Shown here: positions 1 to 7,711 of the stretch, piece by piece
Layout of the letters: every line of letters starts with the position of its first letter
Position numbering within the stretch: position 1 is the first letter of the stretch
Source of the DNA: Treponema sp.
GTDB lineage: Bacteria > Spirochaetota > Spirochaetia > Treponematales > Treponemataceae
Direction of reading: 5' to 3'
NCBI GenBank assembly: GCA_016296205.1
Contig: JAEDJS010000047.1
Span: forward strand, 1 to 14,976
Length of the DNA stretch: 14,976 nucleotides
The notes under the pieces: generated by a model
Told to the model about the DNA's origin: nothing
Seen by the model: the letters and a program-made list of their open reading frames with translations, nothing else
The model's database searches: none
Program-made: the position numbers and the translations under genes

Positions 1-132
1 TGTCATCCTGAACGTGATTCAGGATCTCTCTTGCAAAGAGATTCCGGATCAGGTCCGGAATGACACTCTTGGTGTCCGGAATGACACACTTGGTGCCCGG
101 AATGACACGTTGGATTGGGGCCGGAATGACAC
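1..132. repeat. REP-like inverted repeat with tandem end-copies
   Basis: Positions 1-65 begin TGTCAT and end ATGACA. The two halves are imperfectly complementary around a short loop near 28-36 (left arm ...GGATCTCT, right arm AGAGATTCCGG...), so the unit can fold into a long hairpin. The right-hand end word CCGGAATGACAC is then repeated at 55-66, 76-87, 97-108 and 121-132, with spacings of 21, 21 and 24 bp, as degenerate tandem copies. Words of the type TGTCATTCCGGA...TCCGGAATGACA are known as dispersed palindromic repeats in several bacterial lineages; membership in one family is my inference. The block starts 15 nt beyond the stop codon of the 148-2022 MCP, so it may act as its transcript end. 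A short plus-strand open frame through it has no coding character. Confidence 0.75.
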
Positions 133-147
133 ACTAATTGAGGGGGA

Positions 148-2022
148 TTATAGTTTGAATTCGTTTACTTTTTGCGACAGGGCTTCAATTGAAGTTGTGC
201 TGAGTTGTACAGATTTTTGAGTTCTATCTGCCATTTTAAGAACTTCTTCAGAACTTAATCTGATAGATTCAATTTTGCTTTTAACTTCTTCACTCAAATT
301 ATTAAGAATTTCAATTTCGTTAACAACTTCATTTGTTTCTGAAAGCATCTTCTGACTGCTGCTGCGGGTTTCGGAAGTAACATCATTAATTCCATGAATT
401 GTTTTAAGAACTTCATTATTGCCCACTTCCTGTTCACGCATTGCATTCATAACAAGCATTTCCTGGGTTTTAACAGTATCTGCCAGTTCGTAAATGCTTT
501 CAAAACTTTTCTGAACATTTTTGGTAGATTCATTAACGTGGGAAATTGAAGAAGAAAGTTCATTAAGCTGCAGTGCAATTGCTTTACTCTGATTGTCGCT
601 CTGTTCTGAAAGCTTTCTGATTTCTTCTGCAACAACAGCAAAACCTTTTCCTGCGTCTCCGGCGTGGGCAGCTTCGATTGCGGCATTCATTGCAAGAAGA
701 TTTGTCTGACTTGCAATATTCTGAATAATCTGAGTAGCTTCAAGAAGGAACTGACTTGCCTTTGAAATCTGGTCGCTGGCTTCAACTGCTTCCCGAACTT
801 TTTTCTGACCATCGTCTGCAGCATTAGAAAGATTCTGGATGCTGTCACTGTTCATTTCAAGGATACATGTAACACTCTGAATGTTGGCAACCATTTCATC
901 GATTGAACTTGAGGAAGTTGAAATATTTTCTGTCTGGCGTTCAATTGCTGTATCAAGATTTCTGATGTTTTCCTGAATCTTAGTGATGCTGCTGCTTGTT
1001 TCTCCAACATAGTGAACCTGTTTTTCTATTTGATTTGTAAGCTCATCGATTGTGGCGTTAATCTCTGCTATGCTTTCAGAACTTGCCGCAGAGTCCATTT
1101 TTACCTGATTGTCGTGCTGATTAAGTTCGCTGGCAATAGATTTAATTCCGCTTAAAAGTTCACGGATGCTCAAAACAAATTGGTTAACTGCAAGATTGAT
1201 TTTTGCATTTTCATCACGGGAAGTAATACGGTCATTTGTATCACTAAAATCTTTTTTAGCAATTTTCTGAAGGTATGAGATAATAGTTCTAAGACGTTTT
1301 GTTTCGCTGTAAGTAAGGATAAAAATAGAAATTGCACTGTATAAAATAGCAAAGATGGCCCATGGAGCAATTTTTGTAATATAAATTGATAAAGCACTGT
1401 GTTCAGCAAGTTTGATTTCCATAGCGTAGTTGGCAGACAAAACTGCACTTACAATTCCTATGGAACAGTAAATAATCGCAAGAGTGTGGCGCCCGATATT
1501 TGACAGAGAAATTTCTTTTTCTTCCATTTTTACAAAGCTGAACCATTTTTCCAGAGAGTTCAGCCAAAGAATGTACATAACAGAACCAAAAATAAAGAAA
1601 GAACCACAGGCTGCAAATATTACCTGATGACTTATATATTCAATATTACAGAGACCGCATGAGAATTTTAATGCAAGTGGGAGAAGTAAAATAAATGCTA
1701 ATAAAATAACCTGCATGCCCAGTTCAAATGCAACAAGAATTTTTCCTGAACCCTTTGAAGATTTTCCATCTCCTCCGAATTTTTTCTTAAAGAATGTTAA
1801 TGTGAGAAATGTAAATAAAAAAGGACATGCTACAGATATTACCAGAAATACCATATATGGAACAGAAAAAATAAGAGAACGTATATCTTTTCCGGAATAA
1901 ATTTTGTTTGCTGCAAGTAAAATCCAAAAGAGTATGTGATGATGGAGGAAAGACGCTGCACAGAATAAATATACAGAAAGAGCCTTCCCTTTTGGAGTGG
2001 TGTAAACCTCGTTGTTTTCCAT
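148..2022 (-). CDS. Methyl-accepting chemotaxis protein, six-helix membrane type
   Basis: Chemoreceptor of 624 aa. It should sit in the inner membrane and control CheA through CheW. Hydrophobic segments at about residues 14-37, 52-76, 95-118, 132-153, 178-200 and 217-240 predict six membrane helices with no large periplasmic ligand domain, so any ligand would bind in or near the membrane. A HAMP-like linker (about 241-296) leads into a long coiled-coil signalling domain. The conserved hairpin tip is visible at about 434-470 (IASQTNLLAMNAAIEAAHAG followed by GKGFAVVAEEIRKL). It ends in NEFKL with no CheR/CheB-docking pentapeptide. The start at 2022 is supported by AAGGAAG a few nt upstream and by a promoter at 2047-2075. 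It follows trpA by 73 nt on the same strand with no obvious terminator between, so read-through from the trp operon is possible. It resembles the 8028-9908 MCP in length, topology and C-terminus. The ligand is unknown. Confidence 0.95.
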   Translation of the reverse strand: MENNEVYTTPKGKALSVYLFCAASFLHHHILFWILLAANKIYSGKDIRSLIFSVPYMVFLVISVACPFLFTFLTLTFFKKKFGGDGKSSKGSGKILVAFELGMQVILLAFILLLPLALKFSCGLCNIEYISHQVIFAACGSFFIFGSVMYILWLNSLEKWFSFVKMEEKEISLSNIGRHTLAIIYCSIGIVSAVLSANYAMEIKLAEHSALSIYITKIAPWAIFAILYSAISIFILTYSETKRLRTIISYLQKIAKKDFSDTNDRITSRDENAKINLAVNQFVLSIRELLSGIKSIASELNQHDNQVKMDSAASSESIAEINATIDELTNQIEKQVHYVGETSSSITKIQENIRNLDTAIERQTENISTSSSSIDEMVANIQSVTCILEMNSDSIQNLSNAADDGQKKVREAVEASDQISKASQFLLEATQIIQNIASQTNLLAMNAAIEAAHAGDAGKGFAVVAEEIRKLSEQSDNQSKAIALQLNELSSSISHVNESTKNVQKSFESIYELADTVKTQEMLVMNAMREQEVGNNEVLKTIHGINDVTSETRSSSQKMLSETNEVVNEIEILNNLSEEVKSKIESIRLSSEEVLKMADRTQKSVQLSTTSIEALSQKVNEFKL

Positions 2023-2046
2023 AAAATCTTCCTTTTATAAGAACTT

Positions 2047-2075
2047 AGTATACACCACAACGGAATTTTTGTAAA
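2047..2075 (-). promoter_or_regulatory. Sigma-70-type promoter of the 148-2022 MCP
   Basis: On the minus strand, TTTACA (complement of 2070-2075) is followed after exactly 17 nt by TATACT (complement of 2047-2052). This is close to the housekeeping consensus. It lies between the trpA stop and the MCP start, so the MCP can be transcribed separately from the trp operon. No trp-type palindrome is present here. Confidence 0.65.
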
Positions 2076-2095
2076 ACTAATTTTTATTTATAACT

Positions 2096-2848
2096 TTACA
2101 GGTGTGATATTTCTCTTGCTTTTGATTCAACTGCCTGTGCAAGTTTATCCTGGTCACCGGCATTTTCTGTAATCAATCTTACAAAAACACTTCCTGCTAC
2201 AACTGCTTCTACACTGGAAGCCAATGCTTCAGACTGTTCACCGTTGGAAATACCAAAACCGCCGTAAACTTTGCTTCCACCTTTGCTTACGTTAGAAATG
2301 AAGTTTAGAGTTGACTGATCAATTGTGGTGTTTGTTCCAGTGATGCCTGCACGCAATGCGGCGTAAATGTATTTGAACCCGGCATTGGCAAGCTTTTCCA
2401 GGCGTTCTTTACTCATTGTAGGAGCGGCAACAGGAATGTTTTCCATGCCAAATTCTTTACATGCTGCAGTAAGGCCTTCATCAAAATCAAATGGAAGGTC
2501 AGGAATAATCATTCCCTTAACACCAGCTTCACTTGCTTTTTTGCAGAAATTTCTGATTCCTGGAGTATAAATTAATGAGCCGTAACTCATAAGATAAATT
2601 GGAACATCAGAAAATTCTTTATGCAATGTTTCTATAAATTTTAAACCCTCTGCAGTTCTGTATCCACGTTCAAGAACTTTTGTACATGCTTCCTGTATTG
2701 CAGGACCATCTGCACTTGGATCACTGAATGGCAGCTGGATTTCAAGTATGTCTGCTCCACCTTTAATAAGGGAACGGGCTGCAGTAAGTGCCAGCTGGTC
2801 TGTTGGGTATCCGGCAACCAGGTGACTCATCAATTTTATTTTGTTCAT
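2096..2848 (-). CDS. trpA: Tryptophan synthase alpha subunit
   Basis: Cleaves indole-3-glycerol phosphate to indole and glyceraldehyde-3-phosphate; indole passes through a tunnel to TrpB in the cytosolic alpha2-beta2 complex. The 250-aa protein has the TIM-barrel signature LEIQLPFSDPSADGPAIQ. The catalytic Glu is E36 (equivalent to E. coli Glu49) and the second acid is D47 (Asp60 equivalent). The phosphate-binding GFGIS and the AGITGTN segment are also present. The frame is open up to an ATG at 2908, but I choose the ATG at 2848 because AGGAGA lies 7 nt upstream (about 2856-2860) and the product then starts in register with the family (MNKIKLMSHLVAGYP). The longer form would overlap trpB and add about 20 residues without homology appeal. 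The N-terminus is somewhat shorter than in E. coli TrpA. It lies 10 nt after trpB, last gene of the trp operon. Confidence 0.96.
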   Translation of the reverse strand: MNKIKLMSHLVAGYPTDQLALTAARSLIKGGADILEIQLPFSDPSADGPAIQEACTKVLERGYRTAEGLKFIETLHKEFSDVPIYLMSYGSLIYTPGIRNFCKKASEAGVKGMIIPDLPFDFDEGLTAACKEFGMENIPVAAPTMSKERLEKLANAGFKYIYAALRAGITGTNTTIDQSTLNFISNVSKGGSKVYGGFGISNGEQSEALASSVEAVVAGSVFVRLITENAGDQDKLAQAVESKAREISHL

Positions 2849-2858
2849 TGTAAATCTC

Positions 2859-4121
2859 CTACATAATTTTGCTTGAGTGAATTTCTTTGCCGCTTTCAAG
2901 CCGTTCAATTTCTGCTTTAAGGAATTCTATCCATTCGGCTTTTCTAAAAACAGGACTTGTAATAAAGAGATCTTTGTCTCCTCGTCCACTCATGTTAATA
3001 ATTACAGCTTTATCTTTTGGCAATTCTTTTGCAATTTTCATGGCGGCGGCACCAGCGTGGGCACTTTCCATAGCAAACAGGATGCCTTCATTTTTTGCAA
3101 AAAACTGGATTGCTTCAATTGCTTCTTTGTCTAAAACCGATGTAAATTCAATTCTGCCTTTTTCTCCCAATGCTGCAAGCTGTGGCCCGATTCCCATGTA
3201 GTCAAGACCTGCAGAAATTGAACGGGTAGGCAAAGCCTGTCCATCTTCGTCCAGAAGAAAACGGCTCTTGTATCCCTGAACAATTCCTTCCCGGCTGGCG
3301 TTACCTGTCATTCGGCTGGCGTTTTCTCCAATTCCAGGTCCAATTCCACCAGCTTCTGCACCAATAAGCCGTGGTTCAGCTTTGTCGATAAAGGGGCTAA
3401 AGAAACCAATTGAATTTGAACCGCCTCCAACACAGGCAACCATTGCTCCGATTTCTATACCTCGTTCTTTGCACTGGCGTTCAACTTCGTATCCGATTAC
3501 ACTTTGGAATTCCCGTACAATATCCGGAAATGGGGCAGGACCAAGGGCACTTCCCAAAACATAATGAGTTGTGTCTACGTTTGCAGCCCAGTCCCGCATT
3601 GCTTCGTTAACTGCATCTTTTAAAGTACGGCTTCCGCTTTTTACTGCGTGAACTTTTGCTCCGTACATTTCCATTGTGGCAACATTTGGCTGCTGGCGTT
3701 TAACATCAATTTCTCCCATGTAGATAATGCATTCAAGCCCAAGTTTTGCACAGGCAGCAGCGGTTGCAAGTCCATGCTGACCCGCTCCGGTTTCTGCAAT
3801 GATTCTTTTTTTACCCATTCGTTTAGCAAGAAGACACTGACCGATGGCATTGTTGATTTTATGAGCACCGGTATTTGCTAATCCTTCCAGTTTAATGTAA
3901 ATCTGAGCACCGCCTAAAAGCTTTGTGGCAGTTGGTGCAAAGTACAATGGAGTTTCCCGGCCAATGTAATCCCGGCGGATTGTGTCCAGCTCATCAAGAA
4001 ATTCTTTGTCCTTCATATAAAATTTGAATGCTTCTTCAAGTTCATCCAAAGGTCGTCTTAAAACTTCAGCAACGTATTTTCCACCGTAGCTGTCAAAAAA
4101 ACCGTCTGTTGAATATGCCAT
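2859..4121 (-). CDS. trpB: Tryptophan synthase beta subunit
   Basis: PLP enzyme that condenses indole with L-serine to give tryptophan, partner of TrpA. The 420 aa are slightly longer than usual because of a C-terminal tail after the GRGDKD motif. Visible motifs: NTGAHKINN with the PLP Schiff-base lysine K88, AETGAGQHG with catalytic E110, GGGSN (232-236) binding the cofactor phosphate, and SGRGDKD near the end. The loop before the lysine reads KLEGLANTGAHK instead of the textbook KREDLNHTGAHK, and the later GLDY segment reads GLDYMGIGPQLAAL instead of the usual GLDYPGVGPEHAYL, so this is a divergent TrpB subgroup. All catalytic residues I can place are kept, so it should be active. The ribosome binding site AGGAGA overlaps the TAG stop of trpCF, with a 9-nt gap, suggesting translational coupling. 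Confidence 0.97.
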   Translation of the reverse strand: MAYSTDGFFDSYGGKYVAEVLRRPLDELEEAFKFYMKDKEFLDELDTIRRDYIGRETPLYFAPTATKLLGGAQIYIKLEGLANTGAHKINNAIGQCLLAKRMGKKRIIAETGAGQHGLATAAACAKLGLECIIYMGEIDVKRQQPNVATMEMYGAKVHAVKSGSRTLKDAVNEAMRDWAANVDTTHYVLGSALGPAPFPDIVREFQSVIGYEVERQCKERGIEIGAMVACVGGGSNSIGFFSPFIDKAEPRLIGAEAGGIGPGIGENASRMTGNASREGIVQGYKSRFLLDEDGQALPTRSISAGLDYMGIGPQLAALGEKGRIEFTSVLDKEAIEAIQFFAKNEGILFAMESAHAGAAAMKIAKELPKDKAVIINMSGRGDKDLFITSPVFRKAEWIEFLKAEIERLESGKEIHSSKIM

Positions 4122-4130
4122 TTTTTTCTC

Positions 4131-5720
4131 CTATAAAAAGTCATGAAGATTGTTAATTTCCTGGAATAATTTCTGTATTTTAAGTTTATCTTTTTTGCCT
4201 GGAGCAATTTCTACTCCGCTGGAAACATCAATTAATTCCGGATTAAAATTCTGTATAATCTGTTTTACATTTTCGGGAGTAATTCCCCCTGCCAGCCACA
4301 GTTTTGAAAATCCACATTTTTCTACAAGGGTGGAAGGAATCTGTTTTCCTGTTCCTCCCTGTTGATTAGCGTCATAGGCATCTATCAGAACTCTTGGCCA
4401 TCCTTGAATATATTTTGATTCAAGTTCAGAAAGTTGATTTTCGTCACCAATTCTAAAGGCTTCATATCCAAGGTGAATGTTAGAATTTTTGTTCTGTTCT
4501 ATTCCATGAAATTCTATTCCATGAAATCCATGAAATTGAATCCCGTCAAAAATTCCAAGCTCCTGCATGTGTAAAGCTTTTTTTGATTCTTCTGTATCAA
4601 AAGTTGTTATTACTGCTACAAAAAGTGGAACTGGAGTTGAATTCTTTAAACAGAAATCCGTAATTTCCTTTTTAATGGCTTCAACTTTGTCTAAATCCAC
4701 ATGACGTGAAAATTTCTTTTCTGCAATAAAACCAAGAATGTGTGCTCCATTTTCTGTTGCTGTTAATGCATCTTCTATATTAGTGATTCCACATATTTTT
4801 ACAAGCACTTTATTCTTATTATTTATGATGTTGATTTTTTCTGAAATTTTTGACCAGAAGGAATTTTTCTTTTTTGAATACTCACTGCATCCATCCAGAA
4901 ATGAATTAACATAATTAACTGCACTTGCCGGATTTTTTGCGCAGGCTTCACCAATGAGTATTCCGTCAAAACCCATTGCTCCTGTGGCAAAGGCGGCATC
5001 AGGATTCAATATTCCGCTTTCACTTATAACTTTTACTTTTGTGCAGTCTATTCCAGCTTTCTTTAATTCTTCCTGAATCATGTTCTTGATTTTTAAAGGA
5101 ATGAGCATATCAATTTTAAAAGTTTTAAGGTCTCTTGCATTTACACCCAGCACAATCTGGTTATGTGCATTCATTTTATCTGCAAATTTTAAGACTTCAA
5201 CTGCTTTAAGAACTGCTTCCTGGTCTCGCAATTCAAGAAGAATACTTATCCCCAGCTGGAATGCTTTTTGTGCCATCTGCAAAAGTTTTTGTGTATCTAA
5301 AATTTTTGCAATCAGTAGAACCGCATCTGCTCCGCATTTGTATGCAACCTCAATCTCTTCTGGTTCAAGAAGAAAATCTTTTCTAAGGACAGCAGTTTTA
5401 TTTCCCATTTTATCTGCAAGCTGGCAGACTTTTTTAAGATCTTCCAGTGAGCCTTTAAAATAATTTTCTTCCGTCAGCACGCTTATGGCACTTGTTCCTG
5501 CATTAATATAATTTTCTGCTGTTTCTACAGGATTCAAATCCGGGGCAATATCACCTTTTGATGGAGATGCACGCTTTACTTCTAGAATTGTACCGGCGTG
5601 GGGAAGAAATGGAACTACAGGCCGAGTTCTGTTCTGGGGAATTTGATGCCCGTAGCTGTAACCTGTTTTTTTTATGTCTTCCAGTCTTCTGTGGCAAATT
5701 TCTGCAAGAATGTTCTTCAT
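4131..5720 (-). CDS. trpCF: Bifunctional indole-3-glycerol phosphate synthase / phosphoribosylanthranilate isomerase
   Basis: A 529-aa fusion of two TIM barrels catalysing consecutive steps: the TrpF half isomerises phosphoribosylanthranilate to CdRP, and the TrpC half closes the ring to indole-3-glycerol phosphate. TrpC (about 1-275) shows EVKRASPSKG (47-56), the catalytic-lysine motif LRKDF (112-116), and ISESGI. A lysine/asparagine-rich linker (about 280-303) leads to TrpF (about 304-529) with KICGIT (308-313, general base C310), VLIDAYD with general acid D447, QGGTGK and LAGGITPENV. TrpF carries an in-frame micro-duplication at about 394-409 (FHG, FHGIE, FHGIEQ). The start at 5720 lies 3 nt after the trpD stop; a modest GGTGAG lies upstream inside trpD. 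The same fusion order is known from enterobacteria. Confidence 0.96.
   Translation of the reverse strand: MKNILAEICHRRLEDIKKTGYSYGHQIPQNRTRPVVPFLPHAGTILEVKRASPSKGDIAPDLNPVETAENYINAGTSAISVLTEENYFKGSLEDLKKVCQLADKMGNKTAVLRKDFLLEPEEIEVAYKCGADAVLLIAKILDTQKLLQMAQKAFQLGISILLELRDQEAVLKAVEVLKFADKMNAHNQIVLGVNARDLKTFKIDMLIPLKIKNMIQEELKKAGIDCTKVKVISESGILNPDAAFATGAMGFDGILIGEACAKNPASAVNYVNSFLDGCSEYSKKKNSFWSKISEKINIINNKNKVLVKICGITNIEDALTATENGAHILGFIAEKKFSRHVDLDKVEAIKKEITDFCLKNSTPVPLFVAVITTFDTEESKKALHMQELGIFDGIQFHGFHGIEFHGIEQNKNSNIHLGYEAFRIGDENQLSELESKYIQGWPRVLIDAYDANQQGGTGKQIPSTLVEKCGFSKLWLAGGITPENVKQIIQNFNPELIDVSSGVEIAPGKKDKLKIQKLFQEINNLHDFL
4497..4535 (-). repeat. Short tandem repeat inside the trpF domain
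   Basis: On the plus strand TTCTATTCCATGAAA occurs at 4497-4511 and again immediately at 4512-4526, followed by the partial copy TCCATGAAA at 4527-4535. On the coding strand this yields repeated FHGIE. The normal TrpF sequence here needs only one (I/V)Q(L/F)HG, so roughly 8 residues appear to have been added by slippage while the frame was preserved. Confidence 0.8.
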
Positions 5721-5723
5721 TTT

Positions 5724-6567
5724 TTATGCACTCACCTTTGAAAATTCTACAATTTTATTGATGTGTGAAAGAACAGTTCCGTCTTCCATTGCCTTGATTG
5801 CGGCGTTGTATCCATCTGCAAGTTTCTTACATTTGCCGCTTAAATAGAGCAGGGCACCAGCATTTAACGCAACTGCATATTTAATTGTGTTTCTGCCTTT
5901 GCCGTTTAATACATCAAGTCCCAGCTGAGCGTTTTCTCTGCCGTCTCCGCCACTTAATTCTTCTTCATTTGCATCTGTAATTCCAAATTTTGCTGGATCG
6001 ATTACATATTTGTATTCTTTGCCGTCTTCCATAATCTGGAAAACAGAAGTTTTGGCACATGGGGAAATTTCGTCATAACCGTCGTCACTGGCAACAACCA
6101 TTACTCTTTTGGCACCAAGATTTTTGGCGGCTCTTCCGTATGTTTCCATCAGATCTTTTGAATAAACACCAAGAACTTCGTATTCTGCACTGGCTGGATT
6201 TAAAAGGGGTCCCATAATGTTCATAACAGTTTTTATTCCTAATACTTTTCGTACAGGAGCAGCGTGTTTCATTGCTGAGTGATAAACCGGAGCCATAAGG
6301 AATCCAAAGTTTGTGTTCTGAATAAGGTCACAGGTTTTTGCAGGATCTGCCATAATGTTGATTCCTAAATTTTCAAAGAAATCAGCAGCACCGCTTTTTG
6401 AACTAACAGCTCTGTTTCCATGTTTTGTAACAATAAGCCCAAGGCTGGAAGCAACAAGTGCACTCATTGAAGAAATATTAAAACTTCCTTTACCGTCACC
6501 GCCTGTTCCAACTATTTCTGCATTGTTGCTGAATGAAACTGGAAGTGGCTTTTTGTATTTAAGAAGG
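5724..6567 (-). CDS. trpD: Anthranilate phosphoribosyltransferase, main part after a frameshift
   Basis: TrpD transfers the phosphoribosyl group of PRPP to anthranilate. This frame holds most of the enzyme: the PRPP-binding GTGGDG and FNISS segment (about 6475-6510), KHGNRAVSSKSGAADFFENLG, MGPLLNP and a normal C-terminus. The missing N-terminal helical part is encoded in the preceding frame, at the end of the 6512-7318 gene. The two frames join at about 6566-6568: the upstream frame reads EIVGFA, the downstream frame continues LLKYKKPLPVSFSNN and then EIVGTGGDG, which aligns with intact TrpD if one base is restored. The first in-frame ATG (6467) lies beyond GTGGDG and lacks a well-placed ribosome binding site, so independent translation would not give a working enzyme. 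It is either a sequencing or assembly indel, a real mutation, or ribosomal frameshifting. The stop lies 3 nt before trpCF. Confidence 0.9.
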
Positions 6568-7318
6568 CAAAACCAACAATTTCGCTTACTGCAGGTTCTT
6601 TTACAGAAAGTGCTGCAAGAACAGCCGCTGTGATTCTTTCGTCTAATGTGCCGTCTGCCAGGTTTTCCATAAATGCGTATGCCTGTTTTTCTGTTAAATC
6701 TTTCTTTGCAATGATTGTGCTCAGAATTGATTTTACATCAAGGTTCTCACGGCGATAATTCAAAAAGCTTTTAAAAATTTCGTCACCTTTCTGGCTGGCA
6801 ATTGATTCTGGATGGAACTGAACGCCTTCAATAAGCATTGTTTTGTGGCGGATTCCCATTATTTCGCCGTCTTTTGCAAGGGCTGTAATTTCAAATTCGT
6901 CGCTTAATGTAGACCGGTCAATGACCAGTGAGTGATATCTTGTAAAGCTGGATGTTTTTCCAATTGTTCTAAAAAGACCATTTCCGTCCAGATTCATTTC
7001 TTCTACAACACCGTGACAGATCTTTTTTGCCTGTACAATTTTTGCTCCAAAAGCTTCACCAATAGCCTGGTGACCTAAGCAGATTCCAAGAATAGGGATC
7101 TTTCCTGCAAAATATTTTATTGCATTTATGCTTACACCAGCTTCAGAAGGAGTACCTGGTCCTGGACTGATTACAAGATGGGATGGATTTAATTTTTCTA
7201 TTTCTTCTACAGTGATTTCCTTTGAACGGATTACCTGAACTTCTTCTGTTGATAAACGCTGCAAAGCCTGAACTATGTTGTATGTAAAGCTGTCGTAATT
7301 GTCAATTACCAGAATCAT
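6512..7318 (-). CDS. trpG: Anthranilate synthase glutaminase subunit fused to the N-terminus of TrpD (frameshifted)
   Basis: Residues 1-190 are a class I glutamine amidotransferase that supplies ammonia to TrpE for anthranilate synthesis. The start is MILVIDNYDSFTYN; SPGPGTP and GICLGHQAIG carry nucleophile C80, and GVQFHPES supplies H169 and E171, so the catalytic triad is complete. From about residue 193 the sequence becomes the N-terminal helical region of anthranilate phosphoribosyltransferase (LTEKQAYAFMENLADGTLDERITAAVLAALSVK is recognisable as a whole; its key part is ITAAVLAALS). It loses homology after EIVGFAF and stops at 6512. The intended product is therefore a TrpG-TrpD fusion spanning 5724-7318, as in enterobacteria. 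The start at 7318 has AGAGG 7 nt upstream (7326-7330) and the operator-promoter at 7335-7395. First gene of trpGDCFBA. Confidence 0.93.
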   Translation of the reverse strand: MILVIDNYDSFTYNIVQALQRLSTEEVQVIRSKEITVEEIEKLNPSHLVISPGPGTPSEAGVSINAIKYFAGKIPILGICLGHQAIGEAFGAKIVQAKKICHGVVEEMNLDGNGLFRTIGKTSSFTRYHSLVIDRSTLSDEFEITALAKDGEIMGIRHKTMLIEGVQFHPESIASQKGDEIFKSFLNYRRENLDVKSILSTIIAKKDLTEKQAYAFMENLADGTLDERITAAVLAALSVKEPAVSEIVGFAFLNTKSHFQFHSATMQK

Positions 7319-7334
7319 AATTTAACCTCTTTGT

Positions 7335-7395
7335 TACTATAAATAGTATCTGTTACTATTAATAGTAATATATAATTTTGTTACTGTCAATAGTA
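7335..7395 (-). promoter_or_regulatory. trpGDCFBA promoter with three palindromic operators
   Basis: Three 14-bp palindromes are seen: TACTATAAATAGTA (7335-7348), the perfect TACTATTAATAGTA (7354-7367) and TACTGTCAATAGTA (7382-7395). On the minus strand, TTGACA (complement of 7385-7390) and TACTAT (complement of 7362-7367) are separated by 17 nt, a near-consensus sigma-70 promoter. Thus one operator covers the -35, one the -10, and one lies about +7 to +21. A bound repressor would block polymerase. The leader is only about 36 nt, too short for a leader-peptide attenuator. The half-site word TACTA/TAGTA also occurs in the E. coli TrpR operator but with 6 rather than 4 bp between the halves, so a TrpR-type regulator is plausible, not shown. 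Confidence 0.85.
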
Positions 7396-7424
7396 TTTTA
7401 AAAACTTTTTTCATTTTTTCTGCT

Positions 7425-7648
7425 GTTTTAAAAATGCAATTTTATTGAAGATATGAACATTTATCCTGGTCTTCAGAAATCCCTCCCGCTCAGAACCGGA
7501 CATGCTGCACACGCTTCGGGTAATGGAAAAATATTAAATGCTCACTTCGTTCGCACCCTCAGAATGTGCATCATATCCGAACCTGAGCTCCGGGATTTCT
7601 GCACTTTTTTACGAGTTTTTACTTTTTTTGCTGGTGCATTTTTAATAC
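7425..7648. repeat. Nested inverted-repeat element, copy 1
   Basis: The outer ends are GTTTTAAAAATGCA (7425-7438) and TGCATTTTTAATAC (7635-7648), inverted with 13 of 14 matches. Inside, CAGAAATCCC (7474-7483) pairs with GGGATTTCTG (7592-7601), GCTCAG with CTGAGC, and CGGACATGCTGCACA with a near-complement at 7566-7579. The result is a hairpin of about 128 nt with fixed internal loops (TCCC/TCC and AAC/AAC). Copy 2 follows at a 287-bp period with only a few differences. T-runs follow the hairpin on the plus strand. Function unknown; a MITE-like element, structured RNA or structural DNA site are all possible. Confidence 0.85.
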
Positions 7649-7711
7649 TGGTTTGGGTCTTAAAAAGTTTTTGAAATACACTTTCTGCGTTTTTTTTACA
7701 TTTTTCTTGGT

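Noticed and set aside
14..220. Plus-strand frame of 68 codons over the REP region
   Set aside because: It translates the tandem repeat (RNDTL repeated) and overlaps the end of the MCP; typical artefact of repeats.
2849..2908. Upstream ATG at 2908 as the trpA start
   Set aside because: It would overlap trpB by about 50 nt, lacks a good ribosome binding site and adds residues outside the TrpA family; the ATG at 2848 has AGGAGA 7 nt upstream.
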